Below are positions 1-9,925 of a stretch of 64,000 nucleotides of DNA, one piece after another. The translations under genes were made by a program, and so were the position numbers. The DNA comes from Flavobacterium enshiense DK69 (GTDB taxonomy: Bacteria; Bacteroidota; Bacteroidia; Flavobacteriales; Flavobacteriaceae). The stretch lies in contig NZ_AVCS01000009.1 in NCBI RefSeq assembly GCF_000498495.1, forward strand, positions 62,001 to 126,000, written 5' to 3'. Position 1 is the stretch's first letter. Each line of letters begins with the position of its first letter. The notes below the pieces were generated by a model that was not told the origin of the DNA, did no database searches, and saw only the letters and a list, made by a program, of their open reading frames with translations.

Positions 1-2
1 CA

Positions 3-599
3 CATCCGTCGGGCATCATTGCCGTGGGCGGCGATTTGAGTACGGAACGGTTGCTATTGGCGTACCGGAGCGGGATATTTCCTTGGTTTGAAGATGGCGA
101 GCCCATTACATGGTGGGCACCTGAATACCGCATGGTATTGTTTCCGGATGATTTCAAACCTTCCAAAAGCATGCGGAACATCCTTAACCGCAATGTTTTT
201 AAGGTAACCTTCAATAAGGATTTCAGAGCAGTGATTTCCAATTGCCAAACCGCCAAGCGCGAAGGTCAAAACGGTACCTGGATTACCGACGACATGATTG
301 AAGCATATTGCAAATTGCACGAACTCGGCTATGCCAAATCCGTTGAGGTCTGGCAAAATAATGAGCTTGTAGGAGGTTTGTATGGCATTGATTTAGGCCA
401 TGTTTTCTGCGGGGAGAGTATGTTTTCCAAAGTGTCTAATGCCAGTAAAGTGGCTTTCGTATCGCTGGTAAATTATCTCAAAGATAATCACTACCTGTTA
501 CTCGATTGCCAGGTGTACAACGAACATCTTGAAAGTTTAGGTTGTGGTGAAATCGACAGGGATGATTTTATGCAGATTCTGCACTACCGTCCTAAGTAA
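3..599 (+). CDS. aat: Leucyl/phenylalanyl-tRNA--protein transferase, 5' end cut by window
   Basis: This enzyme moves Leu or Phe from its aminoacyl-tRNA onto proteins with N-terminal Lys or Arg, marking them for ClpS/ClpAP degradation in the cytoplasm (N-end rule). The reading frame is open to the left edge, and its first visible residues (PSGIIAVGGDLS) match the family block that normally lies 20-30 residues inside the protein. A GTG at position 24 is therefore an internal Val codon and not the start. Family hallmarks follow: YRSGIFPWF, the WWAPEYR segment, the central G-T-W-I segment, the SVEVW strand and the GGLYGIDLG and FCGESMF blocks. About 198 residues are present of the usual 210-230. 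The gene ends 3 bases before the convergent VF530-type gene. Confidence 0.93.
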   Translation, partial: HPSGIIAVGGDLSTERLLLAYRSGIFPWFEDGEPITWWAPEYRMVLFPDDFKPSKSMRNILNRNVFKVTFNKDFRAVISNCQTAKREGQNGTWITDDMIEAYCKLHELGYAKSVEVWQNNELVGGLYGIDLGHVFCGESMFSKVSNASKVAFVSLVNYLKDNHYLLLDCQVYNEHLESLGCGEIDRDDFMQILHYRPK

Positions 600-602
600 A
601 TC

Positions 603-824
603 TTACTCTTTTTTCATTTTCGGCAAAGTCCTGATGTAGAGTTCTTCCACTTTTTTTCGGGCCCAATCGGTCTTTCTTAGGAACGTCAAACTTGATTTTA
701 CCGATGGATTTATCTTAAAACACTTAATGGGGATCAGTTCTTCCAGGGTGTCAAAACCATAGAAATCAACTAATTCTTCAACGATTGTCTTTAAGGTTAT
801 GCCGTGTAGTGGATCTTTGCTCAT
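603..824 (-). CDS. VF530 family (DUF2132) small protein
   Basis: This 73-residue protein carries nearly the whole signature of the VF530/DUF2132 family: PLHGITL at the start, [10 protein letters not shown], then the [20 protein letters not shown] core and [10 protein letters not shown]. Members are small helical proteins annotated as possible DNA-binding proteins from a structural-genomics structure. No precise role is established. The C-terminus is short and basic (PKMKKE). The start at 824 is supported because the family signature begins within five residues of it. That start overlaps the end of the upstream DUF1275 gene by 47 bases in a different frame, so the two are probably translated from one transcript. 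The stop lies 3 bases from the convergent aat stop. Confidence 0.85.
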   Translation of the reverse strand: MSKDPLHGITLKTIVEELVDFYGFDTLEELIPIKCFKINPSVKSSLTFLRKTDWARKKVEELYIRTLPKMKKE

Positions 825-1557
825 TCTTTTTTCTTCTGAATTTTCTTCGCGTGAAAGTATAATAAAATATCAGATTATTCATGGTTAATGCGATTGTAAT
901 CAGTGTGGCTGCTACAAGTAGTGTTTTGGTGCCAATCTGATAAAACAAAAGTGTACCCGAAATGCAGCCGGCAAAAAAGAAAACTATAATTGAAAGTTTC
1001 AGAAAAATGTTTTTTTTTAGGTTGACGGTATTCGGATGATTTCTGTAGAAAAAATATTGGGAGATTTCAATCCCCAAATCGGTAAAGAGTCCGGTAAGGT
1101 GTGTGGTACGGACTGTTGACTGTGATATTTTGGTTACCAAAGCATTCTGTAAACCCATTGAAAACAAAAGAATGTATGCGATTTGGTTTGTGTTTTCACC
1201 TACCTTAAAATTCCAATCATTCCAAAAACCTGCCAGGACAAGCAGAAATATTTCCAGGAACATTGGTGTGGTGTGTATGTATTTCTTCTTGTTGATAATT
1301 GCTATTTCAATAAAAGAATTCGAAACGAAAGCTCCCAAAAAGAAAAAGAGAATATAAAGAATGAACGGAATTGCTTTGGTAAATTGTCCTGTAATTAATT
1401 CTTCAGAGAAATAAGCAAAATGACCTGTTACATTAGTGGTTAGTGTGCTAATAGCCAAAACACCAACGCTGTTCACTATTCCAGCAACCAAAGAGAGATT
1501 GGAAGCCAATCGTAAGTTGTGCCTGAATGTTCTGTTCTTACCTCGGTGTCTAAACAT
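778..1557 (-). CDS. DUF1275 (YoaK-like) integral membrane protein
   Basis: A 259-residue polytopic membrane protein of the DUF1275/YoaK family, whose substrate and function are not established. The N-terminus has the family pattern ([16 protein letters not shown], then TTNVTGHF), where the conserved N-x-TGH motif follows the first membrane helix. About five to six hydrophobic helices follow, including [16 protein letters not shown] and a late pair near residues 185-235. The C-terminal 25 residues are very basic and overlap the start of the VF530-type gene by 47 bases. This looks like an ordinary out-of-phase overlap and not a frameshift, because both proteins are complete. The start is preceded by a 45-base gap to the thiF stop. 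Confidence 0.85.
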   Translation of the reverse strand: MFRHRGKNRTFRHNLRLASNLSLVAGIVNSVGVLAISTLTTNVTGHFAYFSEELITGQFTKAIPFILYILFFFLGAFVSNSFIEIAIINKKKYIHTTPMFLEIFLLVLAGFWNDWNFKVGENTNQIAYILLFSMGLQNALVTKISQSTVRTTHLTGLFTDLGIEISQYFFYRNHPNTVNLKKNIFLKLSIIVFFFAGCISGTLLFYQIGTKTLLVAATLITIALTMNNLIFYYTFTRRKFRRKKNEQRSTTRHNLKDNR

Positions 1558-1602
1558 TGATAAAAGAAGATTTTGATAAATTCTTTCAATGTATAAATAT
1601 AG

Positions 1603-2313
1603 TTAAAATTTCAGTTTCGTAAAGTTCCAATTCAGGGTGCTGAATAGAACCAGTTCATTTTCCAGCGTTGGCAAATCCATGATCAGTTTTAAGGTTTCGT
1701 GTGCCATCATGGTTCCGATAATACCCGGTAAGGTTCCCATCACGCCATTTACGCTGCAATTTGGGACATCTTCCGGATTCGGAGGCTGGGGAAACAGGTC
1801 ACGTAGGTTTTTGGAGCCTTTGTTGTTAAAAACAGCGATTTGTCCTTCAAATTTCAGGATGCTTCCATAAACCAGTGCTTTGCCTAGTCTAACACAAGTA
1901 TCGTTCACCAGATAACGAGTCGAAAAATTGTCACAGCCATCCACAATGACGTCAAAATCCTTAAGGATGTGTTCTGCATTTTGAGCCGTCAGTTTCTCCT
2001 TAAAAGCACGCACTTCAATATGCGGATTTAAAGTCTCCAAAACCGTTTTGGCAGCGATAGCTTTGGAATTGTCAATGTTGATTTCGGTATATAAAATCTG
2101 TCGGTGAAGGTTATGTAGTTCAACCTTGTCAAAATCGACAAGACCGATGCTGCCAACTCCAGAAGCCGCCAGATACTGCAAGACCGGGCAGCCCAAGCCC
2201 CCTGCGCCAATAACCAGTACTTTGGCGTTTTTGAGTTTTAACTGACCGGCTTCGCCCACTTCGGTAAGCAACATGGGTTTGCCATAGCGTAAGTAATCGT
2301 GTATTGTAATCAT
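1603..2313 (-). CDS. thiF: ThiF/MoeB/HesA-type sulfur-carrier adenylyltransferase
   Basis: E1-like enzyme that adenylates the C-terminal Gly-Gly of ThiS so that sulfur can be loaded for thiazole synthesis. It has the nucleotide-binding loop GAGGLG (residues 36-41), the LHRQI motif (69-73) and DGCDNFSTR (125-133). It is 236 residues, slightly short for the family. Two Cys-x-x-Cys pairs usually bind a structural zinc in this family. Here the first is replaced by NLRD (169-172), and the protein ends without the second. Cys186, in the VPNCSVNGVMG block, is kept. It is the last gene of the thiamine operon, 46 bases after thiH. MoeB is an alternative reading by fold, but the operon context and the nearby thiS favour ThiF. 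Confidence 0.86.
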   Translation of the reverse strand: MITIHDYLRYGKPMLLTEVGEAGQLKLKNAKVLVIGAGGLGCPVLQYLAASGVGSIGLVDFDKVELHNLHRQILYTEINIDNSKAIAAKTVLETLNPHIEVRAFKEKLTAQNAEHILKDFDVIVDGCDNFSTRYLVNDTCVRLGKALVYGSILKFEGQIAVFNNKGSKNLRDLFPQPPNPEDVPNCSVNGVMGTLPGIIGTMMAHETLKLIMDLPTLENELVLFSTLNWNFTKLKF

Positions 2314-2359
2314 AATTTAATTTTAAGGGAAAAGTGAAAAGGGATAAGTATAAAGATGC

Positions 2360-3484
2360 TTAGGAGGTGTAGGCTTTATCCCAGTCTTTCCAAACCGGTT
2401 CATAACCTTTGCTTGCAATTATGGAAGCGATTTCCTGAGCTGAGCGTTCATCACTGGTTTCAAATTGTTCCAGCGATTCCACGTCAACTACATAACCACC
2501 TGGGTTGGTTTTTGAACCGGCGCTCATTGATGTTACGCCAATCGGAATGACATTGTTTCTGAATTTCTCGTTTTCACGTGTGGAAATCGATATTTCAAGA
2601 TCTTCGTTCCAAAGTCGGTAGGCGCAAATCAGCTGGAGCAAATCACTGTCCTCCATGATAAAGTTCGGTTCGATAATTCCTTCCGCCGGTCGCAATCGGG
2701 GAAAGGAAACAGAGTATTTACTCTGCCAGTACGTTTTCTGAAGGTAATCCAGGTGCAAGGCATTGAAAAAGCTGTCCGTGCGCCAGTCTTCCAATCCCAG
2801 CAAAACGCCCAACCCTATTTTATGAATGCCAGCTTTACCTACGCGATCGGGAGTTTCCAAGCGGAAATCGAAGTTGGATTTTTTTCCTTTAGGGTGATAT
2901 TCTTTATAAACTTCCCGATGGTAGGTTTCCTGATACACCAAAACAGTATGAACGCCTACTTCGTGTAACTGTCGGTATTCTTCTTCCGATAAGGGCTGAA
3001 CTTCAATCGATATTGAAGAAAACTCCTTTTTGATTTGTGCTACAGCGTTCAGGAAATAGTTGATGTTTACCGTATAATTTGCTTCTCCGGTTACTAACAG
3101 CACATGATCAAATCCTGTTTTTTTCAGTTCGGCCATTTCGAGTTCAATCTCGCTCTCCGTAAGTGTTTTTCGCTTAATCTTATTGTCTAAGCTGAAACCG
3201 CAATAGGTACAGATGTTCTGGCATTCGTTGCTCAGATACATCGGGGTATACATCTGGATGGTTTTTCCGAAACGCTTTTTAGTCAAGACATGGCTTTGCT
3301 GCGCCATTTCCTCCAGATAAGGCTTTGCAGCCGGTGAAATAAGAATCAGAAAATCATCCAGATTTCTTTTGCTTTTGGCTAATGCCATTTCAACCTCCCT
3401 GGAAGTGGTTTGATTGATTTTGGTTTGTACCGAATCCCAGCTGTAAGTTTCAAAAACAGATTTAAAAGTATTCATGTTATTCAT
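2360..3484 (-). CDS. thiH: 2-iminoacetate synthase (tyrosine lyase), radical SAM
   Basis: ThiH splits tyrosine with a 5'-deoxyadenosyl radical, giving dehydroglycine (2-iminoacetate) for the thiazole ring and p-cresol as by-product. The 374-residue length is typical. The radical SAM cluster motif C-x3-C-x2-C is Cys88, Cys92 and Cys95 in [12 protein letters not shown]. The downstream block [14 protein letters not shown] and the [13 protein letters not shown] segment match ThiH, as does the C-terminal NPGGYV region. The start overlaps the thiG stop by 8 bases, which implies translational coupling. Many aerobes use ThiO (glycine oxidase) for this step. The presence of ThiH here fits Bacteroidota operons. 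Confidence 0.95.
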   Translation of the reverse strand: MNNMNTFKSVFETYSWDSVQTKINQTTSREVEMALAKSKRNLDDFLILISPAAKPYLEEMAQQSHVLTKKRFGKTIQMYTPMYLSNECQNICTYCGFSLDNKIKRKTLTESEIELEMAELKKTGFDHVLLVTGEANYTVNINYFLNAVAQIKKEFSSISIEVQPLSEEEYRQLHEVGVHTVLVYQETYHREVYKEYHPKGKKSNFDFRLETPDRVGKAGIHKIGLGVLLGLEDWRTDSFFNALHLDYLQKTYWQSKYSVSFPRLRPAEGIIEPNFIMEDSDLLQLICAYRLWNEDLEISISTRENEKFRNNVIPIGVTSMSAGSKTNPGGYVVDVESLEQFETSDERSAQEIASIIASKGYEPVWKDWDKAYTS

Positions 3485-4247
3485 ATAAAAATGCTGTCAA
3501 CGGACTTGAAGCTACTGCTTTGTTCATTGTTTGTGCCAATTGCGCTTCATAGGCTTTTCTTCCTGAAATAACGGCTTCCTTAAAAGCTTCGGCCATTAGT
3601 TTCGGATTCCCTGCTACGGCAATAGCGGTGTTTACCAAAACGGCATCGGCACCCATTTCCATGGCTTTGGCGGCATGAGAAGGTGCGCCAATTCCGGCAT
3701 CGACAATGACTGGAACTTTGCTTTGCTCGATTATGATTTCAAGAAAATCTTCGGTTTTTAAGCCTTTGTTGCTTCCGATTGGTGAGCCTAAAGGCATCAC
3801 TGCCGACGTTCCTGCATCTTCCAGTCGTTTACATAAAACAGGATCCGCATGAATGTAAGGAAGGATGATGAAGCCAAGTTTAGCTAATTCTTCAGTCGCT
3901 TTCAGGGTTTCTATCGGGTCAGGCAATAAATATTTCGGGTCGGGATGAATTTCAAGTTTCAGCCAATTTGTTTCCAATGCCTCTCTTGCCAACTGCGCTG
4001 CAAAAATGGCTTCTTTCGCATTGCGGGCTCCCGATGTGTTTGGTAACAGGTTGATGTGTGGATGGTTGATGTGTGACAAAATCGCATCGGTTTCGGTTTC
4101 CAGATCAACGCGTTTTAGGGCTACGGTTACCAATTCACTTTCAGAGGCCAGGATTGCTTCTTCCATTTGCTGGTTGGAACCGAATTTTCCTGTTCCCAAA
4201 AACAATCGTGATGTAAAAGTTTTATCGGCTATGTTAAATGTTGACAT
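3477..4247 (-). CDS. thiG: Thiazole synthase
   Basis: ThiG condenses 1-deoxyxylulose 5-phosphate, dehydroglycine and ThiS-thiocarboxylate sulfur into the thiamine thiazole phosphate. The 256-residue TIM-barrel protein opens with the family's [12 protein letters not shown] block. The Schiff-base lysine is in WLKLEI (Lys97 by alignment with the family pattern). The phosphate-binding half shows [28 protein letters not shown] and AVLVNTAIA. It overlaps thiH by 8 bases at its 3' end and thiE by 14 bases at its 5' end, so all three are probably made from one message. Confidence 0.96.
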   Translation of the reverse strand: MSTFNIADKTFTSRLFLGTGKFGSNQQMEEAILASESELVTVALKRVDLETETDAILSHINHPHINLLPNTSGARNAKEAIFAAQLAREALETNWLKLEIHPDPKYLLPDPIETLKATEELAKLGFIILPYIHADPVLCKRLEDAGTSAVMPLGSPIGSNKGLKTEDFLEIIIEQSKVPVIVDAGIGAPSHAAKAMEMGADAVLVNTAIAVAGNPKLMAEAFKEAVISGRKAYEAQLAQTMNKAVASSPLTAFLYE

Positions 4248-4857
4248 ATATTTTTTCGTTGAGTTGTGTTAATAATTGAGGGCTTTCGGTGATCAGACCT
4301 GATATAGCAATGCCGTGTATTCCGGTTTCCATTAGTGATTCAATATCCTCTAACTGAATTCCGCCAATGGCATAAACAGGGATGTCCATGTTTTGGGCTT
4401 TCATTTGGGCGACAATGTTCAGATAACCCTGTAACCCTAAAATCGGGCTGAGATTGTCTTTAGTAGTGGTAAATCGGAAAGGGCCTAATCCTATATAATC
4501 GCAATTTTCTTTAATGCGTAGCAAAACATCTTCTAATGTATTTGCTGTTCCGCCTATAATTTTATGGTTGCCTAATATGTTTCGAGCTTCTTCAATTTTC
4601 ATGTCATTCAACCCTAAATGAACGCCGTCAGCATTGACTTGAAGTGCTAAATCAACTTTGTCGTTAATAATGAAAGTCGCCAGGTATTCTTCACAAAGTG
4701 TTTTTGCGGCTTCTGCCAAAGTGAAAAGTTCCTGTGGATTTCCGTTTTTGAAACGCAACTGAATCCAGTCGCATCCGTTATCCAAAGCCTGATGGATGTT
4801 GTACAGTTGTTCTTCAGCCGTTTTTCCCTGAGAGATATATTGTAGTTTGCTAAACAT
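4234..4857 (-). CDS. thiE: Thiamine-phosphate synthase
   Basis: ThiE joins hydroxymethylpyrimidine diphosphate to thiazole phosphate, forming thiamine phosphate. This 207-residue TIM barrel has the expected motifs: DWIQLRFK near residue 30, [20 protein letters not shown], the phosphate-binding [19 protein letters not shown] and the C-terminal YAIGGI block. All catalytic positions that I can place look intact. It is the more canonical of the two ThiE-like proteins of this operon (the other spans 5578-6162). It overlaps thiD by 8 bases upstream and thiG by 14 bases downstream. Confidence 0.91.
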   Translation of the reverse strand: MFSKLQYISQGKTAEEQLYNIHQALDNGCDWIQLRFKNGNPQELFTLAEAAKTLCEEYLATFIINDKVDLALQVNADGVHLGLNDMKIEEARNILGNHKIIGGTANTLEDVLLRIKENCDYIGLGPFRFTTTKDNLSPILGLQGYLNIVAQMKAQNMDIPVYAIGGIQLEDIESLMETGIHGIAISGLITESPQLLTQLNEKIYVNI

Positions 4858-5605
4858 GGTGATATCCTAATAAAGTTGTGTTAGAGGTTAGGTATTTTTC
4901 TATATATTTTTTGGCTTTCATTGATGATAAAATAAAATCATGTCCTAAAGCGATATTTGCTGTAATAGCAGACGATAGGACACAACCGGAACCATGTTTT
5001 TCGGAAGTAACGACCGTGGTACTGACCAATTTTGCACATTCTTCGTCCATGAAGAGATAGTCTACCCCTTTTTGCTTGGGATGATGTCCGCCTTTCAGTA
5101 AAACGGGACAATGGCTTGAAAGCTCGTGAGCAATTTCTTCTGCTGAATTTTTCGAATCGGAAAGTTTCAGTATTTCACTGTAGTTCGGCGTAATCAGATC
5201 GATTTTCTTTAAAATTTTAAGCAGTTCCGCTTTGTTTTCCACGGTTGTGAATTCAAATTCGGTGGTCGATTTCAATACGGTATCCCAAATGATTTTTGTT
5301 CTGGGAGAATGTTTTTTTATCTGGGAAACAATTTTTTTTAAATATTCCAATGAAGGAACAATTCCTATTTTCACGGCTTTTATATCATAAGTCCGAAATA
5401 TTTTTTTTATTGAATCCAGTACAAAATCCAAATCGGTCCATTGTATCGTATAGAATTGATTTTCCGTCTGGATAGTATTTCCGGTAGTAATGGCCAGACC
5501 GTAAACCCGATGCTGTTCGAATGTTTTGATGTCCGACAAAATACCGGCACCGCCTGATGGATCATGTCCGGCAATAGTTAAAACGTAAGGGCGAGTTGCT
5601 GACAT
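4850..5605 (-). CDS. thiD: Hydroxymethylpyrimidine (phosphate) kinase
   Basis: ThiD phosphorylates 4-amino-5-hydroxymethyl-2-methylpyrimidine phosphate to the diphosphate used by ThiE. The ribokinase-fold protein (251 residues) begins with TIAGHDPSGGAG (motif at residues 13-21) and the substrate lid region TTGNTIQTEN. It has KIGIVPS in the middle, LITPNYSE, and the anion-hole motif as KHGSGC rather than the commoner H-G-T-G-C. Both ends overlap neighbours: 28 bases with the TenI/ThiE-like gene upstream and 8 bases with thiE downstream. Confidence 0.93.
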   Translation of the reverse strand: MSATRPYVLTIAGHDPSGGAGILSDIKTFEQHRVYGLAITTGNTIQTENQFYTIQWTDLDFVLDSIKKIFRTYDIKAVKIGIVPSLEYLKKIVSQIKKHSPRTKIIWDTVLKSTTEFEFTTVENKAELLKILKKIDLITPNYSEILKLSDSKNSAEEIAHELSSHCPVLLKGGHHPKQKGVDYLFMDEECAKLVSTTVVTSEKHGSGCVLSSAITANIALGHDFILSSMKAKKYIEKYLTSNTTLLGYHHV

Positions 5606-6162
5606 TTTTTAAAATTTTCAATAGGGTTAGTATTTAGCCAGATGCTTCCCAATAGTGCGACATCATCAAAACCGTTTCCAAGTGTTTTTTGAATGTTTTC
5701 TGATGAGATCCCACCCAAAGCAACAAGTTTCGTATTGAAATTGGTGCGTTGTTTTATTGCTTCGAGATGATTGCAATCGGAAACGTAATCTGATTTTGAA
5801 ATGCTGGGGAAAATCGGACTCAAAAAAGCGTAGTTCCAATTGTCTCCCAGTGTGTTGAACTCTTGAATGGTGTGAACTGATGCTGATTTTATCCATTTTG
5901 ATTCTGAAAATAGTTTGGCTTTACTTCGGTTACTTTCCGAGAAATGTAATCGTTTAATACCTAAGGTGTCGGCCAAATGATGGCTGCTGTGTAAAACCAA
6001 GTGACTTCGAAATTCCAATCCGATTTCCGATAGAAATGACTTTAGTTCCGCTTCTGAAAAACCAGGCTTTCGCACATGTAATAGTGGCAACCCTTCCGCA
6101 AAAAGCGAATGGATAATGCTGATTTCGTTTTCAATGTTAGTCGGATTGGTAATAACGATCAT
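5578..6162 (-). CDS. TenI/ThiE-like protein (second thiamine-phosphate-synthase fold)
   Basis: A 194-residue TIM-barrel protein of the ThiE/TenI group. Visible blocks are LLHVRKPGFSE, a shortened GIKRLHFS strand, SASVHT, YAFLSPIFPSISK and LVALGGIS. The IND...DGVHLG segment of true ThiE is changed to LVLHSSHHLADTLGIKRLH, so catalytic ThiE activity is doubtful. TenI-type thiazole tautomerase, which speeds up aromatisation of the ThiG product, is the more likely role. The presence of a separate canonical ThiE (4234-4857) supports a different job. It follows thiC after 98 bases that hold an inverted repeat, and overlaps thiD by 28 bases. Confidence 0.78.
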   Translation of the reverse strand: MIVITNPTNIENEISIIHSLFAEGLPLLHVRKPGFSEAELKSFLSEIGLEFRSHLVLHSSHHLADTLGIKRLHFSESNRSKAKLFSESKWIKSASVHTIQEFNTLGDNWNYAFLSPIFPSISKSDYVSDCNHLEAIKQRTNFNTKLVALGGISSENIQKTLGNGFDDVALLGSIWLNTNPIENFKKCQQLALTF

Positions 6163-6182
6163 TTTAAAAATTTTTGATTCAT

Positions 6183-6259
6183 GAACAAAGAAAATAGAGA
6201 ATAGAAAATAGAATTTACAGAAGTCTTTCTCTATTTTCCATGTTCTTTCATCTTTGTTC
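6183..6259. repeat. Inverted repeat between thiC and the TenI/ThiE-like gene
   Basis: Two nested inverted repeats face each other: GAACAAAG (6183-6190) with CTTTGTTC (6252-6259), and AAAATAGAGAA (6191-6201) with TTCTCTATTTT (6227-6237). Together they could fold into a long hairpin in the operon message, between the thiC stop and the next start. No clean U-tract follows on the minus strand, so a simple terminator is not supported. RNA stability or partial attenuation is possible. Confidence 0.6.
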
Positions 6260-6260
6260 T

Positions 6261-8283
<2,023 letters not shown>

Positions 8284-8287
8284 CTTA

Positions 8288-8494
8288 TTACCCGCCTTGT
8301 GTGGCTGTAATGATTAAAATATCATCAGTTTCGGACAGGGTAGTGGTCTCCCAGTGGGTTTTTGGGATGACGGTATTGTTCACGGCAAGCGCGATTCCGT
8401 TTTGTTTGTTCGGAAATTCAATGTCAAGCAAAGCTTTTGCGGAAAGGCTTTCGCTTTCGAATTGTTTGTATTGGTTGTTGATTTTTAGTTCCAT
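8288..8494 (-). CDS. thiS: Sulfur carrier protein ThiS
   Basis: ThiS is the small ubiquitin-fold protein whose C-terminal Gly-Gly is thiocarboxylated and gives sulfur to ThiG. The protein has 68 residues starting at MELKINNQ and ends in TATQGG, the required diglycine. Typical features are the ALAVNNTVIPKTHWETT block and the DDILIITATQGG end. The frame is open 15 codons further upstream, but the family length and the start of the first beta strand favour the ATG at 8494. It is the first gene after the TPP riboswitch, with about 80 bases of spacing. Confidence 0.93.
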   Translation of the reverse strand: MELKINNQYKQFESESLSAKALLDIEFPNKQNGIALAVNNTVIPKTHWETTTLSETDDILIITATQGG

Positions 8495-8573
8495 TCCTGT
8501 TGGATTTAGTATATGAAAATACTTTAGGAATGGCTGCAATGCGCACTTGAAAGCACTCGAATGAAGTCATCTT

Positions 8574-8653
8574 ACTTTTCCCTACGCTGGTATTAACCAG
8601 ATCAGGTTCAGAGGGTAAAATCTCAGCCTGCGCGTTGCAGACACCCCTAAAGT
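8574..8653 (-). promoter_or_regulatory. TPP riboswitch (THI element)
   Basis: On the minus strand the RNA has the thi-box landmarks: AGGGGTG after the first arm, GCTGAGA, ACCCTCTGAACCTGATCTGG, then TTAATACCAGCGTAGGGAAA. The closing helix pairs ACTTT (8649-8653) with AAAGT (8574-8578). This is the aptamer that binds thiamine diphosphate and turns the operon down. The expression platform should lie between 8574 and the thiS start at 8494. No strong U-tract terminator is visible there, so control of translation initiation is more likely. Confidence 0.95.
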
Positions 8654-8657
8654 GAGA

Positions 8658-8665
8658 CAAATGTA
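8658..8665 (-). promoter_or_regulatory. Promoter -7 box of the thiamine operon
   Basis: On the minus strand this reads TACATTTG, an exact match to the Bacteroidota -7 consensus TAnnTTTG. It ends five bases before the first paired base of the riboswitch, so transcription would begin almost exactly at the aptamer. No clear TTG is visible at the -33 position. Confidence 0.65.
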
Positions 8666-8738
8666 TATTTTTATTTTAAAGGATGACTGTTAAATTTTGG
8701 AAATTTTTTTCTTTCAGGAAATTTTAGAAGGCAGAATA

Positions 8739-8780
8739 CAGATTGCAGAACGCAGATTGCAGAACGCAGATTGTAGATAC
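8739..8780. repeat. 14-base tandem repeat, three copies
   Basis: Two exact copies of CAGATTGCAGAACG (8739-8752 and 8753-8766) are followed by a diverged third (8767-8780). It lies between the tag stop and the thi promoter and shows no coding or CRISPR character. It is probably a slippage-generated minisatellite. Confidence 0.75.
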
Positions 8781-8832
8781 GTTCAGATTTTTGAGCAATG
8801 CTGAAGCCTGCTATCTGCCACCTGCTATCTCC

Positions 8833-9402
8833 TTATTGATTCCTCGTCCAGCAATCTTCCACGTGATCGTTGACCATTCCGGTGGCCTGCATATGGGCAT
8901 ATACAACTGTGGAGCCTACGAATTTGAAGCCGCGTTTCTTTAGATCTTTGCTCAGTGCGTCGGAGATTTCGGAAGTGGCGGGGACTTCTTTTTTGGTTTT
9001 GGGTTTGTTGTCCTGAGGCTGGTGGTTTACAAAGCCCCAAATGTAGTTGGAAAAAGTGCCGAATTCTTTTTGGACTTCCATAAAAGCGATGGCATTGGTC
9101 ACGGCGGCTTTGATTTTTAAACCGTTACGAATGATGCCGGCGTCTTGTTTTAATGCTTCGATTTTAGCTTCGGAATAGTCGGCAACTTTTTTGTAATCGA
9201 AGTTGTCGAAAGCGTTTCGGAAGTTTTCCCTTTTCGCCAAAACGGTATACCAGCTCAATCCGGCCTGAAAGGTTTCCAGAATCAGAAACTCGAAAATTTT
9301 CTGGTCGTTGTACACGGGAACGCCCCACTCGGTATCGTGGTAGTTTCGGTACAGGTCATCTTTTTCGCACCAGGCACATCGGTTTTTAAGATTCATCTTC
9401 AT
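8833..9402 (-). CDS. tag: DNA-3-methyladenine glycosylase I
   Basis: Tag removes 3-methyladenine from alkylated DNA, starting base-excision repair. The 189-residue protein has the family opening RCAWCEKDDLYRNYHDTEWGVP, where an N-terminal Cys and an early His help bind a structural zinc. The catalytic block FEFLILETFQAGLSWYTVLAKRENFRNAF follows, then the C-terminal STVVYAHMQATGMVNDH, which supplies the remaining zinc ligands. All are present. The start has two near-adjacent ATG codons (9402 and 9396). An AAGGA-like stretch precedes the first. It appears to be a single-gene unit. Confidence 0.95.
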   Translation of the reverse strand: MKMNLKNRCAWCEKDDLYRNYHDTEWGVPVYNDQKIFEFLILETFQAGLSWYTVLAKRENFRNAFDNFDYKKVADYSEAKIEALKQDAGIIRNGLKIKAAVTNAIAFMEVQKEFGTFSNYIWGFVNHQPQDNKPKTKKEVPATSEISDALSKDLKKRGFKFVGSTVVYAHMQATGMVNDHVEDCWTRNQ

Positions 9403-9478
9403 TCCTTTGAATCAAATATAAAGTAAAACTCTTTTCGAAAGATGAAAAATATTTTGTTAATCATATAAATCAACATAT

Positions 9479-9513
9479 AAAAAGAGCAATTAGTGTAAAT
9501 AATTGCTCTTTTT
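9479..9513 (-). terminator. Intrinsic terminator, works in both directions
   Basis: A perfect 13-base inverted repeat (9479-9491 and 9501-9513) with a 9-base loop has A/T tracts on both flanks. On the minus strand it ends the small secreted-protein gene 19 bases downstream of its stop. Confidence 0.85.
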
Positions 9514-9531
9514 GTGTTGTTTTTTAAAAAA

Positions 9532-9789
9532 CTATTGGGGTTGTTGTTCTTCTAAGCAAGGACAACCTCTGCTGCCATATGGGGTTTTCTCATAATCGCC
9601 ATGGTGAGATTGATGAGTAGGCCACTCTTTTTTACTAATTGTTATTTCGTGACCATTAGTCTTATTTCCTGCTGGAAAATGGCAAATGGTGATTTTGTCT
9701 CCCTGGTCGTTTTGTTTTGTATTTGTGGTAAATGCAAATGCAATCAGCACAACTCCCAGTGCTCCCAATAGTAATGCATACTTTTTCAT
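9532..9789 (-). CDS. Small secreted protein with CHFPAGN motif
   Basis: An 85-residue protein with a clear N-terminal signal peptide (MKKYALLLGALGVVLIAFAF) and a mature part of about 60 residues. The mature part contains KITICHFPAGNKTNGHEITI, WPTHQSHHGDYE and a final C-x-C (CPC). The pattern C-H-x-P-x-G-N...H...H-x-x-H-G-D recurs in exported proteins of Bacteroidota, often as a repeat or end module, but I know of no proven function. The conserved Cys and His residues suggest metal binding, which is inference. The gene stands alone, closed by a strong hairpin terminator. A calcium- or copper-related role is only a guess. Confidence 0.72.
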   Translation of the reverse strand: MKKYALLLGALGVVLIAFAFTTNTKQNDQGDKITICHFPAGNKTNGHEITISKKEWPTHQSHHGDYEKTPYGSRGCPCLEEQQPQ

Positions 9790-9925
9790 AGCTTATATTT
9801 TTAATTGTTGATATGTTAAAATTAGCTAATGTGTTGATAACCAATATTGGGAAAAGTTTTTTTTTGTTGAAATGAGAGAATTTTGGGTTAAAATGCGCAA
9901 AATGCTTTGATAACCTCTAATTGAA

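Noticed and set aside
778..824. Overlap of the VF530-type and DUF1275 genes as a frameshift or fusion
   Set aside because: Both products are complete with family-typical ends, so a normal out-of-phase overlap explains it.
8739..8780. Tandem repeat as a CRISPR array
   Set aside because: The 14-base unit is directly adjacent without spacers, and no cas genes are present.
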